From: Plantago major
Taxonomy: Eukaryota; Streptophyta; Magnoliopsida; Lamiales; Plantaginaceae
Direction of reading: 5' to 3'
NCBI GenBank assembly: GCA_026545765.1
Contig: CM048839.1
Coordinates: 1,178,001-1,242,000 of the forward strand
Length of the DNA: 64,000 bases
The notes under the pieces are model-generated. The model saw nothing but the letters and a program-made list of their open reading frames with translations, did no database searches and was not told where the DNA came from. The position numbers were made by a program, and so were the translations under genes. Shown piece by piece: positions 22,011 through 33,670 of the stretch (position 1 is the stretch's first letter; every line of letters starts with the position of its first letter).

Positions 22011-23906
22011 GGGAAAATTTATTATGGTACCCCTTAAATTGGTGGCAATAATAGATTCACCCATTCTATTCGAACAATAACAGTTGCATCCAAATTTTTT
22101 AACTGAGGGAATTTCAATATTACATATAGGCCCAATAGTCAAACCTTGTGATGACATGGCTCTGGCGTTTGCTGATGTGTCATCTGAAGTTGAAAATAAT
22201 AACGAAATTGCCATTGATTTAATTGATTTTAGACTTTCTTTATTTCTTTTTCTCTATTTTCTTTTGTTTTTGATTTTCTTTTTTCCTCCTTTATTTAGTC
22301 ACTAAAGTTTACTGGACTTGGATGTAATTAAAGTAAACAAATTTGGGGAAGTTGATATAATTGGGGGTCAAATGAATATTCAAAATTTATTTGGGCCCAA
22401 CTAGTTATTATCCGTTTTTTTTTAAAGTTCAATTTAGTCCCAATAACTTTTTTAATTTTGCAATTAAGTTTGTTAAATTTTCAATTGTAAGGGTTTTGAA
22501 TTTCCAAAAGTTCAAATTTAGTCCCTGAAACTATGAACTGAATCCAAGTAACAATCAAATCATCACAGATTCAACGAAGAAGATGATCGGCCAACGGAGA
22601 ATTAGCCTCACCGGGCTGTAACAACTCGATCTAGCCCAATCGAGTCAGAATATGTAATATCTGACTCATCGGAGATGTAATATCTGACTCGATGAGTCAT
22701 GTTACAACTCGGTGGAGTCAGAATATACAGCTTCGAGTGGAGCTATGTGTATTACAGCTCCGATCACTACAAGAAATCCGCCAAATAGCAACGGAGCATA
22801 GCGACGGATAAAATCCGTCGCCGTCGCTATCTAGCGACGAATCACTAGGTTTAGCGACGGATCGGAGACGGATTGAGCGAATTCGCTCAATCCGTCGCCA
22901 AATTAGCGACGGATATATTTCCGTCGCTATTTGGCGACGGATAAAAATATCCGTCGTTATTTAGGGACGGGCGTTAGCGACGGATTAAAAAAAATATCCG
23001 TCGTTATATCCGCCCCTAAATAAGTTGACCGGATTAAAAAAAATATATAAAAAAAAAGAAAATCGATTTTAGCGACGGATCGCTATCCGTCGCTATTTAG
23101 CGACGGATAGCGATCCGTCGCTAAAATTTATATACATCGGGCAGTAGCCCTTTTCTTCTCCATTTTTCAGCAGCTTCTTTTTCTTCCTTCTTTCTTCTTC
23201 ATTTGCCATTTCCAATTTCCGACCAAATCTCGACCGTTCCGGCCAATTTTGGAGTCTTCTCGAAGCTCGTGGGACTAGGAGCTCGTGTGGTCAACCAATT
23301 TCATCTTTTTTCAGCTAAATCGAAGGTATTTTGGCTAAAACCCTAACTTTGCCAAATTTGGGGATTTTATTAATTTAGACTAATTTGAGCAATTGCATGT
23401 TTATTGTAAGTATGTAGTAGTCAGTTTAGCTTATATTACGTAGTGTGTTAACTTTGAGATGTTTAATTGATATATTGATTGTGAATTTGGATTTTTAGTA
23501 TACTGTTAGGATGTTTGGAAATATGTAGGGTTGTTAATTTGATATTTTTGTATATGTAGTAGGATTAGAAAGATTTAGTTGAGTGTTTTGGAACCCTTAC
23601 TTGTTGACAAATTTGGGAATTTTGTTAATTTCGACTAATTAGATCAATTGTATGTTTATGGGAGCTATAGTATACTAGCTAGTTAACTAGGTGCAATTGA
23701 TATATTGATTGTGAATTTGTATTGTTAATTAGTATAATGTTAGGATGTTTGTAAGTACGTAGTAATTTTGATTCGATAAATTCGTATATATACACTAGAT
23801 TATGAAGATTTAATCAAGTGTTTTGAGACTATTTGGTGATTATATTAACGTAAAATGCATGTTATAAATCTAATAATTGTAGACGTGTCAGGCTAATCAT
23901 ATAATT

Positions 23907-24209
23907 ATGAATCCCGATTGTTCATGGATGTACCGTCGCATAGTTAATGGCAGAATTCAGTCTAGTTTTGTGGAAGGGGTTAAATCCTTCATCACTTTTG
24001 CGCTTATACAAACTACTTGTTTGAGTGTGGGGGGGAACAAATGTATGAATAAACAATTTTTGCCTCCTGAAACGGTAGTGGAGCACTTGAAACGTATGGG
24101 GTTCGTGTCTCAGTATGAGGTATGGTGTTATCATGGTGAGACACGAGCACCGTTCATGGATTATGAGCATCTCTCAAAGCGTAAAAGGAAGGAGAAAAAT
24201 GTGATCGGA
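23907..24209 (+). pseudogene. TNP2-like N-terminal (transposase-associated) domain fragment of CACTA 2
   Basis: ATG at 23907, MNPDCSWMYRRIVNGRIQ, then VEGVKSFITFAL and VEHLKRMGFVSQYEVWCYHG, the same domain as at 6077 and 6762. Part of the Cys-rich segment is lost: CLSVGGNKCMNKQF replaces the usual CPC...CRNKQF. The rest of the transposase does not follow; the frame runs into intron-like sequence. It is a remnant. Confidence 0.75.
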
Positions 24210-24344
24210 AGTATTATATGCTTAGTTGTTGATTATTATTACTTTTTGTGCTTTAATATATGTCAAATGTATATGTTTTACATGCATATTCATGTATTCT
24301 TTACTAACACATTTTTTCCTGCAATTTCTTATATGCTCTTGCAG

Positions 24345-24848
24345 ATGCCGCGCCAAAGGAAGTCGACATACCTTCCTCCCGGGTGTAGGGGAGCTAGTCC
24401 AGCGGGTGGTAGTACACCAGCGAGTCATGGTACTAGTCCTCTCGTTCGATACGACATTGGTGGGAGCAGCAGCCAGTCTCAGGTACCAGAGACTCCACCG
24501 GCCTACATGGCACATGCTCCTGGTGACTACCCCTCTGACGGGTGTCCCTACCTGACGTTGACGGATGGTGCTACATTCCAGGGGAAGCCGGTGTTTTTCC
24601 CCAACGGCAGGAACAAGTAAGTATTATGCATTTGTAGAACATACACTTAAGATAAATATATGTTACATGATTTTACTAATGAATATTCGTTTCTTGTTTG
24701 TCTCATTGATAACAGTTTTTGGCCACCGGATGCCTCGGACAAACTAGGCAAAATCTTTAGGGGGAGGAGGGAGATGCCGGGACAGGGAGGCGAGAAGTGG
24801 TCAAACGTCCCGGACCGGATGAAGCACTTTTACTTCGACGAGCTACGG
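24345..24848 (+). pseudogene. Second CACTA gene (En/Spm TNPA / PF03004-like), first two exons only
   Basis: The ATG at 24345 follows CTTGCAG. Exon 1, 24345-24616, encodes a Ser/Pro/Gly-rich leader (MPRQRKSTYLPPGCRG) and then DGCPYLTLTDGATFQGKPVF. Exon 2, 24716-24848, encodes FWPPDASDKLGKIFRGRRE and then KWSNVPDRMKHFYFDELR. Both junctions are GT/AG and in phase, and these exons have no stop. After the donor at 24849 come the hairpin-repeat intron and then the truncation point, so no further exons survive. This is the best copy for defining the family's second protein. Confidence 0.65.
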
Positions 24849-24907
24849 GTAAGCTTAAATGTTACAATGAATGCTTTATTTGTTCTTTTAATCATTGTGT
24901 TAATGTG

Positions 24908-25190
24908 TGTGGTATGTTAGCCACTATATCTGTGAGTGGTATGTTAGCCACTGAACTTGGGTGATATGTTAGTCACCATTGTGTTAGTCAATTTTAGGAC
25001 AATTTGAGTGGTATTTTACCACTAAGCTTGTTTTGATGTGTTAGTCACCATTCATGAACTTGTTGTGTCATTTGAGTGGTATGTTAGCCACTGAACTTGG
25101 GTGATATGTTGGTATTTATTCATGAACTTATTGCACACAATTTGAGTGGTATGTTAGCCACTAAACTTGGGTGATATGTTCTTGCATCCC
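24908..25190 (+). repeat. Intron array of short hairpins with constant loop (CACTA 2)
   Basis: AGTGGTATGTTAGCCACT or a one-base variant recurs near 24908, 24935, 25075 and 25145. GGTGATATGTTAGTCACC lies at 24960-24977, and a shorter-loop form AGTGGTATTTTACCACT at 25007-25023. Spacers read GAACTTGGGTGATATGTT. Same units as 8018-8085. Confidence 0.8.
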
Positions 25191-25778
25191 AATCGAATTA
25201 ACCGGTGCCGGAATTTATAAAGAATAGAGGGAAAAGAAGAACATGATTATTGGTGGTGTTCTTGCAAGAAATGGAAGGGAAGAAGAATAACGGAAGTGAA
25301 GAAGAAGAGTAAGAAGATGGGTTTTTTTTTCCTTTTACCTTTTATTTAATCAACAAAACTATTTAATTTGTTTTTTGCTTTTCTTTAATAGTTGAGAGTA
25401 AATAATTCCAACATGTCAAGAGAGAGGAGAAATTGTCAGGGGAGAGAAATCAGTTTTGGTTTTGTTCAAGTCCAAGTGGGTATTTATTATTGTTTGAATA
25501 GAAGGGGGCAATCTGTTTAGGGTGTCAATTTAAGGGTTACCATTTGTAATTTTCTCTCGATTACATGATCATAGAGACAGGGAGCCGAGATTGGTAAAAA
25601 TCCCATTCTCGCAAAAGAAATCTACTATTGCACTAGATACATTGGTCGCGGGGAAATTCCTAAATTTTCTTACAATTCCAAGAATAAGTTTATTTCTTAT
25701 CCAAAGTACCTGTGACTATTCGTTTCCCCGTGGAAAAAAAAGATTAATTCCACTCCAACTTCCTCAACTAGCTTCCAG

Positions 25779-26150
25779 TTTTTTTTTTTTTTTTTTTTTT
25801 TAAACAGCAAAAATTTATTAATAATAAGAGTCTTGAAGAGCATAATGAATACTCAAACATAAGTACATGGTCAATTGACCGAAACCAAAACCGGCATTCA
25901 AAGCCTTACATCTATTCACCTCCAATAGGTTTACATTAAAATTCTTAACCATATCTCCACAACCTTAAAAGACACCAATCTTCTTCATGAATCCAGAAAA
26001 GTTCTTCCACCACACCTGCAAATACAATCCATCGCACCTCCATTAAAAACATATCCTAACTTAGCCACATGATCAGCAGATGAGTTTTCTAGTCTATTCA
26101 TCTTCCGAAAGTCAACTTCCCAATGGGGCAAGTTGCACCCTTACATTAAC
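25779..26150 (-). mobile_element. 3' tail of a LINE (minus strand)
   Basis: A 23-base T run at 25779-25801 is the poly(A) tail of a minus-strand retroposon. On the minus strand, from about 26140 to the stop at 25985-25987, the translation reads WEVDFRKMNRLENSSADHVA, the C-terminal RNase H segment of plant LINEs, and then a short Cys-containing tail. About 180 bases of 3' UTR follow. It is 5'-truncated and dead. Confidence 0.7.
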
Positions 26151-28052
26151 TTTTTGGTAACCATTGACGAATTACCTTTTGTATTTATAATATAAAGCAC
26201 CTACTTATATTATTTTTATTGACAATTTAACCGCCTAGAAAAATTTAAAAACAAAGTTATGTTTGTTCATTAAACTTTTATACTAATATTATTTCACTTA
26301 TGAATTCTTATTCAAATATTATACATATTTACATTTTTATTTATTTGTTTATTGCAATCCGTTATTTTCTCCAAATTTGATTGAAATACTAACAAAAACT
26401 CTAGTTTACAAATTGACCATCTCTTTTCACGAAAAAAACAATATTTCTTATCTTTTTATCATAATTTTGTCAGTGGATATTTTAGCCTATTCATTAATTT
26501 ACTTGGCAAACCAAATATATTAGTTAAGTGCGTAATTTGTCATTTTTAAAATTATTGAATTTTATAACTAATACATCTTATTTTTAATCGATAGATTTTT
26601 CTATTAGATGAATAGTATACAAACAATATTACGAATAAGTTTCAGTTGTGACAGAAGTGACTGTAATACACGCTCTAACGGAAGGGGCAAATTACACTGC
26701 TTAACAAAATACGATTGGATGAATAGCCTTTAAAAATAATTTAGGGGGATATCTATTATTTTAAATAATAAATGGTTTAATCCACCAAAAACTCTTCATT
26801 TCGGGGTGGCAAAACAAAATTGTACACCTTTTTTTTTTTTTATCGACTTAAAAAGGCTTTTGGTACATTCAATGTCCAACTCTTATTCAGGCAAGGGGTA
26901 GTAGAGTGGAACTCTCGGGTTGATTAAAATGTTTGGATGTTCAATCTTTTCCTTGCAAACAATTTTATTTTTGTTGCATTCAAACCTAAAGACATAAGAG
27001 TCTGGGCTCTGTGTCCGGAAAAATCATAACGTACAAAAAAAAAATGTATTTTTCAATGTACTGATAAATGTTTAAAGTTTTAATAAAAAAAATGTTTCAA
27101 GATTTATTTATGTGATAAATGTTTAAGATTTTGTAGAAGTTTATTGTTGTCATTTCTGAAAAATCGCAGCCAAATCCCTAAAGCCAATATCAAATTCATT
27201 AAAATTTCAATTTCATTCTACTATAGCGAAAAACAAAATCAAGTTTGTACTTCAAATTACACTAAATCATTAATAAAATTGATATTGACATGGTCTAAAT
27301 GGCTATAAGCCTATAACAACTCTGATAACAATAAAAATGAAGATATAATAAAATCCAAATCTTCGAAGCAAAAGAATCCATAGTGCCCCGATCCATAATC
27401 CATTCTTCTATGACCAATCGAGAATGGCAAAATCAATCTTCTCATACTCCCATTCATAACGAGAGCTTCAGGTTTCTTTCTTTTTTTCTTTTTTAAAGTT
27501 ATCACGATTTTTGAAGTCGAACTCTGTTCGACTCGAACAGGCCAGTAAAGAAACAGCAAAATTACACCAAATGGATCAATTCAATTGATTATAAATGTAT
27601 AGTGAGTATTTATGGTCCTTTCAAAGAATTCGTAGTACAACTTTTTAGATTAAAGTCGAACAAATTCATACATGTGAATTGTGAAACAGACAAATTTAAA
27701 GTACTCTATAATTCTACAATATAAAGTGATACAGCAAATATCGGAAAACAGAATTGTGTTGCAAACTTGCATATGCTTGTTGCGTAAAAACCTGGTAATA
27801 TTGATTATTTAGTGATGATGTAAATGATCAGACTGATAATGTATAATTAGCGTTTAAGTATGTCGCTTAAGCAGCAAAGATATGCATGCAACCAGCTATA
27901 ACGTTAAACGTTTATGGCAATCAACATCTGCAATGTGAAGATACAGACAGAGCAATATCCAGCTGACACAAGATAATTACTCGTACACATTACGCTCTTC
28001 GGAAGACAACCGTCGAAGAAGAACGATGAGGCGAGTCCCTGCATAAACCTCA
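26151..28052. other. AT-rich intergenic region
   Basis: No gene is supported. GGGGCAAGTTGCAC (26138) and GGGGCAAATTACAC (26688) are similar direct motifs of unknown meaning. 27355-27480 is less AT-rich than its surroundings and holds a short open minus-strand stretch (RLILPFSIGHRRMDYGSGHY) that looks foreign to its context; I cannot name its source. Confidence 0.4.
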
Positions 28053-29103
28053 TCAAGTTTCAGCCTCATCATTAAATGAGGCAGCTGCATTTTGTTCTTC
28101 TAATAGCTGCATCTGACGTTCAGCATGTTCTCTTTCACAAGCATTGATTCCCATGATTATATCGAGCATGGTGCCAGTTGTACCAAAGAATACCAGGGGT
28201 GCCAAAGATTTTCGTTTGATTCCCACAGGTATAGCAACCAAGGCGCCAAGTACTGAGAATACCCATGTCCCTAGCGCACTAAAAGCATACAAAGATGGTT
28301 AAAGAAAGGCAAAGCTACAAGAATAGACTAAAAATCAGAGAAGCAAGACAATGCTGACAGTCTAAGAAATTTATTATTGCATGAAATTAATTGTATCTAT
28401 TTACCCATTACAGAAAGACTAGGGACTAAATTGACCATCATCACTGAAACTCAGACCAAAGCAGAAAGTCCAAGTGCACTTGATAGGTCTCTAAAGCTAA
28501 TAATCAGAGGAAACATTGCATTGTTAATGGCACCAGGAGCTTCTGAGCCTAAATATCAGGCAGCTATTGAAATTTAAAACGACCACTAAAGATTGATAGT
28601 ATCTTGCCTAAGAAGCATTAAGATTAAATGCAATGTTCAAGGATCATAACTGGTATAACAAACACAGGCTTTCTTGGCACCATGACCAGTTGTTGCATGG
28701 ATTTAATCAGCAGACCATTTAGTTCCCAATCCCAATATTCATAACGGAAATCTGCCTCACAAGCACCTCAATGTGACCTTTCCAGAAAGGTCTCAATCAA
28801 CCTCAAAGCTCAAATCATCTTAATGTAATGTCACATGTGTACTTTCTCACATTAACCTCACAATCATTGGTCAAACTCAAAATTTCTGTGCCTCGTACAA
28901 TTGATAAATAAATTGACTAGTAGGCAGTTATCAAACAATCATTTATTTTCATTCCACAAAAATTAAAAGCCTATTAAGACATATTTTCAATTTTACAAAT
29001 TTCTGAACTACAAACTAGCAATAAAAGAAATAAGGAAAGATAATATAACATACTTCGAAACAGAGCATTCTTCCAGGTGTTTCACTTCCTCTTTCCCAGC
29101 CAT
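28053..29103 (-). CDS. Small conserved membrane protein of unknown function, two exons (91 aa)
   Basis: Exon 1 is 29103-29054 (ATG at 29103) and exon 2 is 28278-28053 (TGA end). The GT/AG junction splits one codon and the total is 276 nt. The protein starts MAGKEEVKHLEECSVSNALG. Two hydrophobic segments follow (WVFSVLGALVAIPVGI and LAPLVFFGTTGTMLDIIMGI), separated by the basic turn KRKS. It ends in an acidic/Gln-rich tail with CEREHAERQMQLLEEQNAA, probably helical. I believe close relatives exist in other plants, but I cannot name a family or function. Two membrane spans with both ends on one side is the likely topology (inference). The neighbouring ZDP gene is on the same strand, 405 bp upstream. 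Confidence 0.75.
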
Positions 29104-29508
29104 TCTGCTTACTGATTTTTGCCTTCAACTTTATCACCTGAAATTTATTTTTTCTTAGACTGTCAAAAGTGAAGGAGAAAACATTTAGTGCAGAGACTAT
29201 GTGGAATATTGATGTACCATATACAAGCTTCTAATTGTGCATGCTAGATAAGCCCATAGATTCTATTTCACCCTATAAAACAAGTAACCAACACATAAGG
29301 ACCATAAAGTGGTTAAAATTGATAATTTGCTTGCTGACATAGTGCCAATCCCATCTGAAACGAAATACAGGTACGTTAAAACCCAGAGTGGTCTAATACA
29401 AAGAGCAACTGTCTATTTCCCTAACCAATTCCGATTCACAACCATAAGGCACCTAAAAGTTCTTAGGATTCATCATAATGGAAGGTTACAAATAGGACAC
29501 GGGGGCTA

Positions 29509-30483
29509 CTAATCTGCATTGATGAAGTACTCCTCAGGGACAAAAAATTTTAGTCCAATGGTCTCTGCAAATTTTATGTCAGCATCACTGTGGTCGTCCG
29601 GTCTTCCAGCCGCATCACCAACATAGAATGATTTATCCATATCAATTGGGAGACCGGAATTGAACTCCTTCTCTAATAGCCTCCACATCCCCGGTTTTGG
29701 CTTGCGAAAAGGGTCCTCTGGTTGACCAGAACTCACTCCACATGCAATAAAAACCTGAATGGGAACTTTCACAAGCTTAATGAAACCTTCAAGCCGTCCA
29801 ATCTTAGAATCAACAGCAACTTGTCTTTTGTTCTTCCAGCGTTCAATATTAGATTCATTGGTGAATATGACCAACTTGAAGCCATCATTATACAGACTCT
29901 GGAGCTTCTCCGGAATCAAGGGATACATCAAGGACCAAGCATCTGCACCGACTTTCCTCACTGATGTTTTTGCAAGGCACCCGTCAAAATCAAAGGCTGC
30001 AATTTTTTCCGAATCACGAAGACCATCGTCCCTTTCAAGAAATATGACAGTCTGGAATGCCTTCCACTTTGGCAACAACTCGGCATCCTTATAGGTGCTC
30101 TTGACATCAGAGGCAGACACCACAATTTCCAGCTCGGGCTTTACTTCCTCAGGTGCAGACAACTTTTGTTTCTTCAAACTTCCTTGGCCTGCATCACTTC
30201 CCTCCTCTGATGCCTGAGACACTTCATCAAGTAATTTCTTCAGAGACTCCTGGTCAGCGCTCTTCAGAGATGAAAAACCCTTCACGTCCTCACCAGAAGA
30301 AACCGAACCAGAATTTTCAAACGGATAGCACTCCAAATGATGCCATTTGGTCATGTCAAAACCTCTGGGGTCTTTACTCACCGAACCCAACCTCAGAGAG
30401 CCTGATTCAATTGACTTCGAGCATTTCTTACACGACGAACGGCCAGACTTTGCATACTCAGCAACCATCTTAATCGACGACAT
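29509..30483 (-). CDS. ZDP: Polynucleotide 3'-phosphatase ZDP, single PARP-type zinc finger (324 aa)
   Basis: ZDP removes 3'-phosphates at DNA single-strand breaks in base-excision repair and in plant active DNA demethylation. The start is ATG 30481-30483 (MSSIKMVAEYAKSGRSSCKK); the frame also runs 42 codons upstream, but that part lies beyond an acceptor-like site. Residues about 6-60 form one PARP-type zinc finger (Cys ligands in SCKKCSK, then WHHLECYPF). A low-complexity linker follows. From about residue 150 there is a HAD-type phosphatase of the PNKP class: the catalytic Asp motif FDFDGCLAKT, VIFTNESN, KPKPGMW and FYVGDAAGRPDD. The coding region is one exon. Some plant ZDPs carry three fingers; this form has one. 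A 5' UTR exon with donor GTTTGTTTC at about 31087 on the minus strand is plausible. Confidence 0.9.
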   Translation of the reverse strand: MSSIKMVAEYAKSGRSSCKKCSKSIESGSLRLGSVSKDPRGFDMTKWHHLECYPFENSGSVSSGEDVKGFSSLKSADQESLKKLLDEVSQASEEGSDAGQGSLKKQKLSAPEEVKPELEIVVSASDVKSTYKDAELLPKWKAFQTVIFLERDDGLRDSEKIAAFDFDGCLAKTSVRKVGADAWSLMYPLIPEKLQSLYNDGFKLVIFTNESNIERWKNKRQVAVDSKIGRLEGFIKLVKVPIQVFIACGVSSGQPEDPFRKPKPGMWRLLEKEFNSGLPIDMDKSFYVGDAAGRPDDHSDADIKFAETIGLKFFVPEEYFINAD

Positions 30484-31688
30484 TGCTGCCCACGCAAACG
30501 ACCTTTTTTGAAAATAACTAAGGTTATTCAGAACTAGTCCAATAGGCTTATCATTTTTAAAGCAGGACCTACATAATTGCCCACGCAAACGACATTTTGC
30601 ATATTTCACTCACATAAATTCTAGCCAAGATATACACATTAAAAGGCATAAGTCTATATAACCTTCAAATCAGCACCGGAAAATCTGTCAAATTCTTGTA
30701 AAAATCATAACTTTCCTAAATATGAGGAACATATACATCCTACCCACTCACCTAATTCATAGGAATGTGACGAAATGTTCCTATTGTTTACCAAAATCAA
30801 GTGATTGCTCGGAAAATCTACTTTCCGTTAATCATAAACCCTACACGTTTCTTCAGCTAGTATCAAACGATATCAGATTCTAAAATAAATCAATACATCA
30901 CATTACTGGCTTACTATTATGCACAGGGAAGCAAATTATATAGCATAAACATGAAAGCCTAATTTGCATTTTGGCAATTAATTACTGAAACGAAATTCGA
31001 CATTGACTGGAAAGTAGTAAGCAAACTGAGCAAAAATCGCAGAAATTAAACGGAATAAGAAGTTAAATGTCAAACGAGAAACAAACCTGTAGCAGCTGTT
31101 CTTTCTGGAAGAAGAGGGAATTGTTAGAGTGACAAACTGGTTCAGAAGATTGGTGAAAACGGGGCTCATAAAGACTAACGAAGAGTTGCAGGAGAAGATA
31201 GAAGAGAAAGGGGCTGAGTTGAAAATCTTAAAATGGAATAAACTGGGCTAGATGAGTTTTTTGCTAATTGGGCCGAAAATGAATTCCGAAGAGGTAGACG
31301 AAGTGGAAGAATTACGTTACCCTACGATACCATTATAAATGCTTTAATTGTTTATTTACTGATTTAACTGTTCTTTTCAACTTCTTTTCAACTGTAATTT
31401 TCTGAACTAAACTGAACTGAATTGTAGTATAAAATATAACCAAATGAATCGAATCGAATGAGTTTTGATTGAAGAAAACGAATGTATCAAATTTTCTTCG
31501 ACCATTTGTATTTGGTATAGGCTTGGTTTGGAATGGGCCGGTTCAGCACGATTATGTTTAGGAAAACAAAATAAGGTCAAATCATGATGGCGTAAGTATA
31601 GAGGTTATTACTCGAGCTACCGATATGATTATGTACTTATGTGTAACAAGATCAAATGGAATCATGGCTCACTAAATCTATTTGAATG
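30484..31688. other. 5' UTR/promoter of ZDP and flank of the LTR element
   Basis: 30488-30502 and 30589-30603 share the 15-mer GCCCACGCAAACGAC, a duplication of the start-codon context of ZDP. A likely non-coding first exon of ZDP lies around 31087-31160 (minus). 31200-31680 is AT-rich with CTGAACTGAATT motifs that recur beyond the retrotransposon at 43340-43440, consistent with one sequence split by the insertion. Confidence 0.45.
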
Positions 31689-32379
31689 TGATGTAGGGTA
31701 AAAATGAATAAGTCGCTAGTTAGTTCGTCGACACCCTAGATTGATGTAGTTCTTGTTCGAACGATAATATTAGTTAGCGGAAGTCAAATAGTCCTTGGTT
31801 CAAGTCGTCTTTACTTTGATTAAATTCGTGACTTCATGAAGGTCGGAAAATGTGCGAACGAAAAAGTGGACCGAGGTCGAGTCTGTCGGTCCTCCGTTGC
31901 GTCTGTCGGTCCTCGGTGGTGTCCGTCGTTGATATGTGACAAGAAAATAAGGGGTTAGACCCTTTTAGGACAACCTTAAGATCTTAGATTCAACTAGTTA
32001 ATAAGTCGATCGACTTTTCAATCTAGGACTTAAAAACTTCGATAGTAGATTTTCGGAAGTCGTTACTTACCGTTTATGAGGAGTAAAGGCCTTGTATTTA
32101 TAGGCAAAGGTTTGTTATCATCCTCTCTTGGATGAGTGCCAAGTGTACGGTCCGGATTCGTCCATGCTAGAATTGGGCTCATGGGCCCTTAATGGACTTG
32201 GCCCATTTAAGTAGATTAGCCTTGGATTGTAGTCCGAAGGTTGAAGTATTAGAGGGTCGGCCTCTTGATTTTGGTGTAGTCGGACCCTTAACTTTGGTGA
32301 GGTCGAGCTCCCTTGATAGCATTGTCCCGATATGATTAAGTCTTCTTAGTTCGGGAGTAGGACTTAAAGGTACATATCA
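31689..32379 (-). repeat. 3' LTR of Tat element 1
   Basis: 691 bp, TGAT...ATCA termini. The minus-strand TATAAATA (plus TATTTATA 32095-32102) is the probable LTR promoter motif. Confidence 0.93.
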
Positions 32380-32682
32380 TAAGTCCCCCCAGTTTCCAAG
32401 TATCTTAGTAAAAAGATAGTTGTGAAATTTCGAGTTGGAGTCCGACATATCTCAATTCCGGTGGTCGTGATCTTGTGATAATGGGCTTCTTGTTCTGGGC
32501 CTATTTCATTTCCCAAAAAAAATTTGTTCTCAGGCCCAAGCTCAAGCCCATGCCCGTAAATGGGTTTTGTCACTCCGCTTACGTGGCGCCATCTGATTGG
32601 TTCTTGCGGACTATACATACGTACATCTTCTTCATCTCTTAGTTCTCTTATTTCATTGTCTCTCGTTTACTCATCCATCTGA

Positions 32683-33160
32683 TCGACACAAAATAATTTC
32701 GACGTTCTCGTCTCGGCAAAGTGAGGTTCGAGATAATTTATTTGTGTCAAACTTTTTCGATCCGATTTTTGTGTCAAACTTTTTGTACCGACACAAAATA
32801 ATTTCGACGCTCTCGTTTATTCATCCATCTTCCTCGTTTGTACCGACACAAAATAATTTCGACGCTCTCGTTTATTCATCCATCTTCCTCGTCAGTATCA
32901 ACACAAAATAATTTCGACGCTCTCGTGTATTCATCCATCTTCCTCGTCTGTACAGACACAAAATAATTTCGACGCTCTCGTTTATTCATCCATCTTCCTC
33001 GTCTGTACCGACACAAAATAATTTCGACGCTCTCGTCTCGGCAAAGTGAGGTTCGAGATAATTTATTTGTGTCAAATTTTTTTGATCCGATTTTTGTGTC
33101 AAACTTTTTGTACCGACACAAAATAATTCCGAGCTCTCGTTTATTCATCCATCTTCCTCA
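32683..33160. repeat. 55-bp tandem repeats in the 3' region of Tat element 1
   Basis: Units starting GACACAAAATAATTTCGACG occur at 32790, 32845, 32900, 32955 and 33010, exactly 55 bp apart, with partial units on both sides. A longer block (GAGGTTCGAGATAATTTATT...) flanks the array at about 32722 and 33050, giving a higher-order duplication. Confidence 0.9.
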
Positions 33161-33409
33161 TCCCCCGAGTTTCCAAATATCTTAGTAAAAAGATAATTGT
33201 GAAATTTTGCGATTGAACCATATTCTTGATTCGTCATTTATACCAGTCGCTCAAGTCTTGATGTATGGGCTAGAGCTTTCAGCCCATGGGCCCGGTTGAA
33301 CCGGCCCATTTTACTTCTATGTAAATGGGTTTTTACCCTCCATTTACCTCACAATTTTTTCACCCACCCATAGAAAAGAACTGTGATTGTAGAAAAGAAC
33401 CAAGGACCG

Positions 33410-33670
33410 AGATTTTGAAGAAAAGAAAACAGACCGAGAGAAAGAAAAAGAGAGCAGACCGACGTGGAAGGATAGCAGATTGAGATTTTTAAACGAGTAG
33501 ACCGACGGAAGAAAAACGAGCAGACCGGCGGGAAGGAGAGAGAGAGCAGTCCGGCGGACGGAGAAGAAGCAAGCAGACCGGCAGAACGGAAGCGGAACGG
33601 AAAAACAGAGCAGATCGGCGGAACGGAGGCGGACGGAGAAGAGAAGAGAAGCAGACCGACATACCGAAAT
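33410..33670. repeat. Purine-rich irregular repeat (GCAGACCGGCGG)
   Basis: Variants of AGAGCAGACCGGCGGA recur every 20-40 bp. The minus-strand Ser/Phe-rich ORF here is a shadow of this low-complexity tract. Confidence 0.7.

Larger units (their letters stand above)
22765..25190 (+). mobile_element. CACTA transposon 2, right end missing
   Basis: It begins CACTACAAGAA at 22765 after GAT, then a dense array of CGACGGAT / ATCCGTCG (22795-23125), the same family as copy 1. It carries the same two gene remnants in the same order and the same intron hairpin repeats. Similarity to copy 1 stops near 25190. No CGACGGAT array or TTTGTAGTG terminus follows, so the right part has been lost and the element is immobile. 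Confidence 0.85.
22011..25556. mobile_element. MULE-like element with about 48-bp terminal inverted repeats, containing CACTA copy 2
   Basis: The left end (22011, GGGAAAATTTATTATGG) is the imperfect inverse of the right end (complement from 25556, GAGAAAATTACAAATGG). Similarity runs for about 48 bp through CCCTTAAATTG and GATT-CACCC/GCCCCC blocks. The flanking 9-mers TTAATCACA (22002-22010) and TCGATTACA (25557-25565) match at 6 of 9 positions, as an eroded 9-bp duplication would. Between the ends, apart from the CACTA insertion, the DNA is AT-rich and non-coding, so this is a non-autonomous MULE. Confidence 0.6.

Noticed and set aside
32790-33064. Regular 55-bp direct repeats that could be taken for a CRISPR array
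   Set aside because: Units are contiguous with no unique spacers, no cas genes exist, and the context is a plant retrotransposon.
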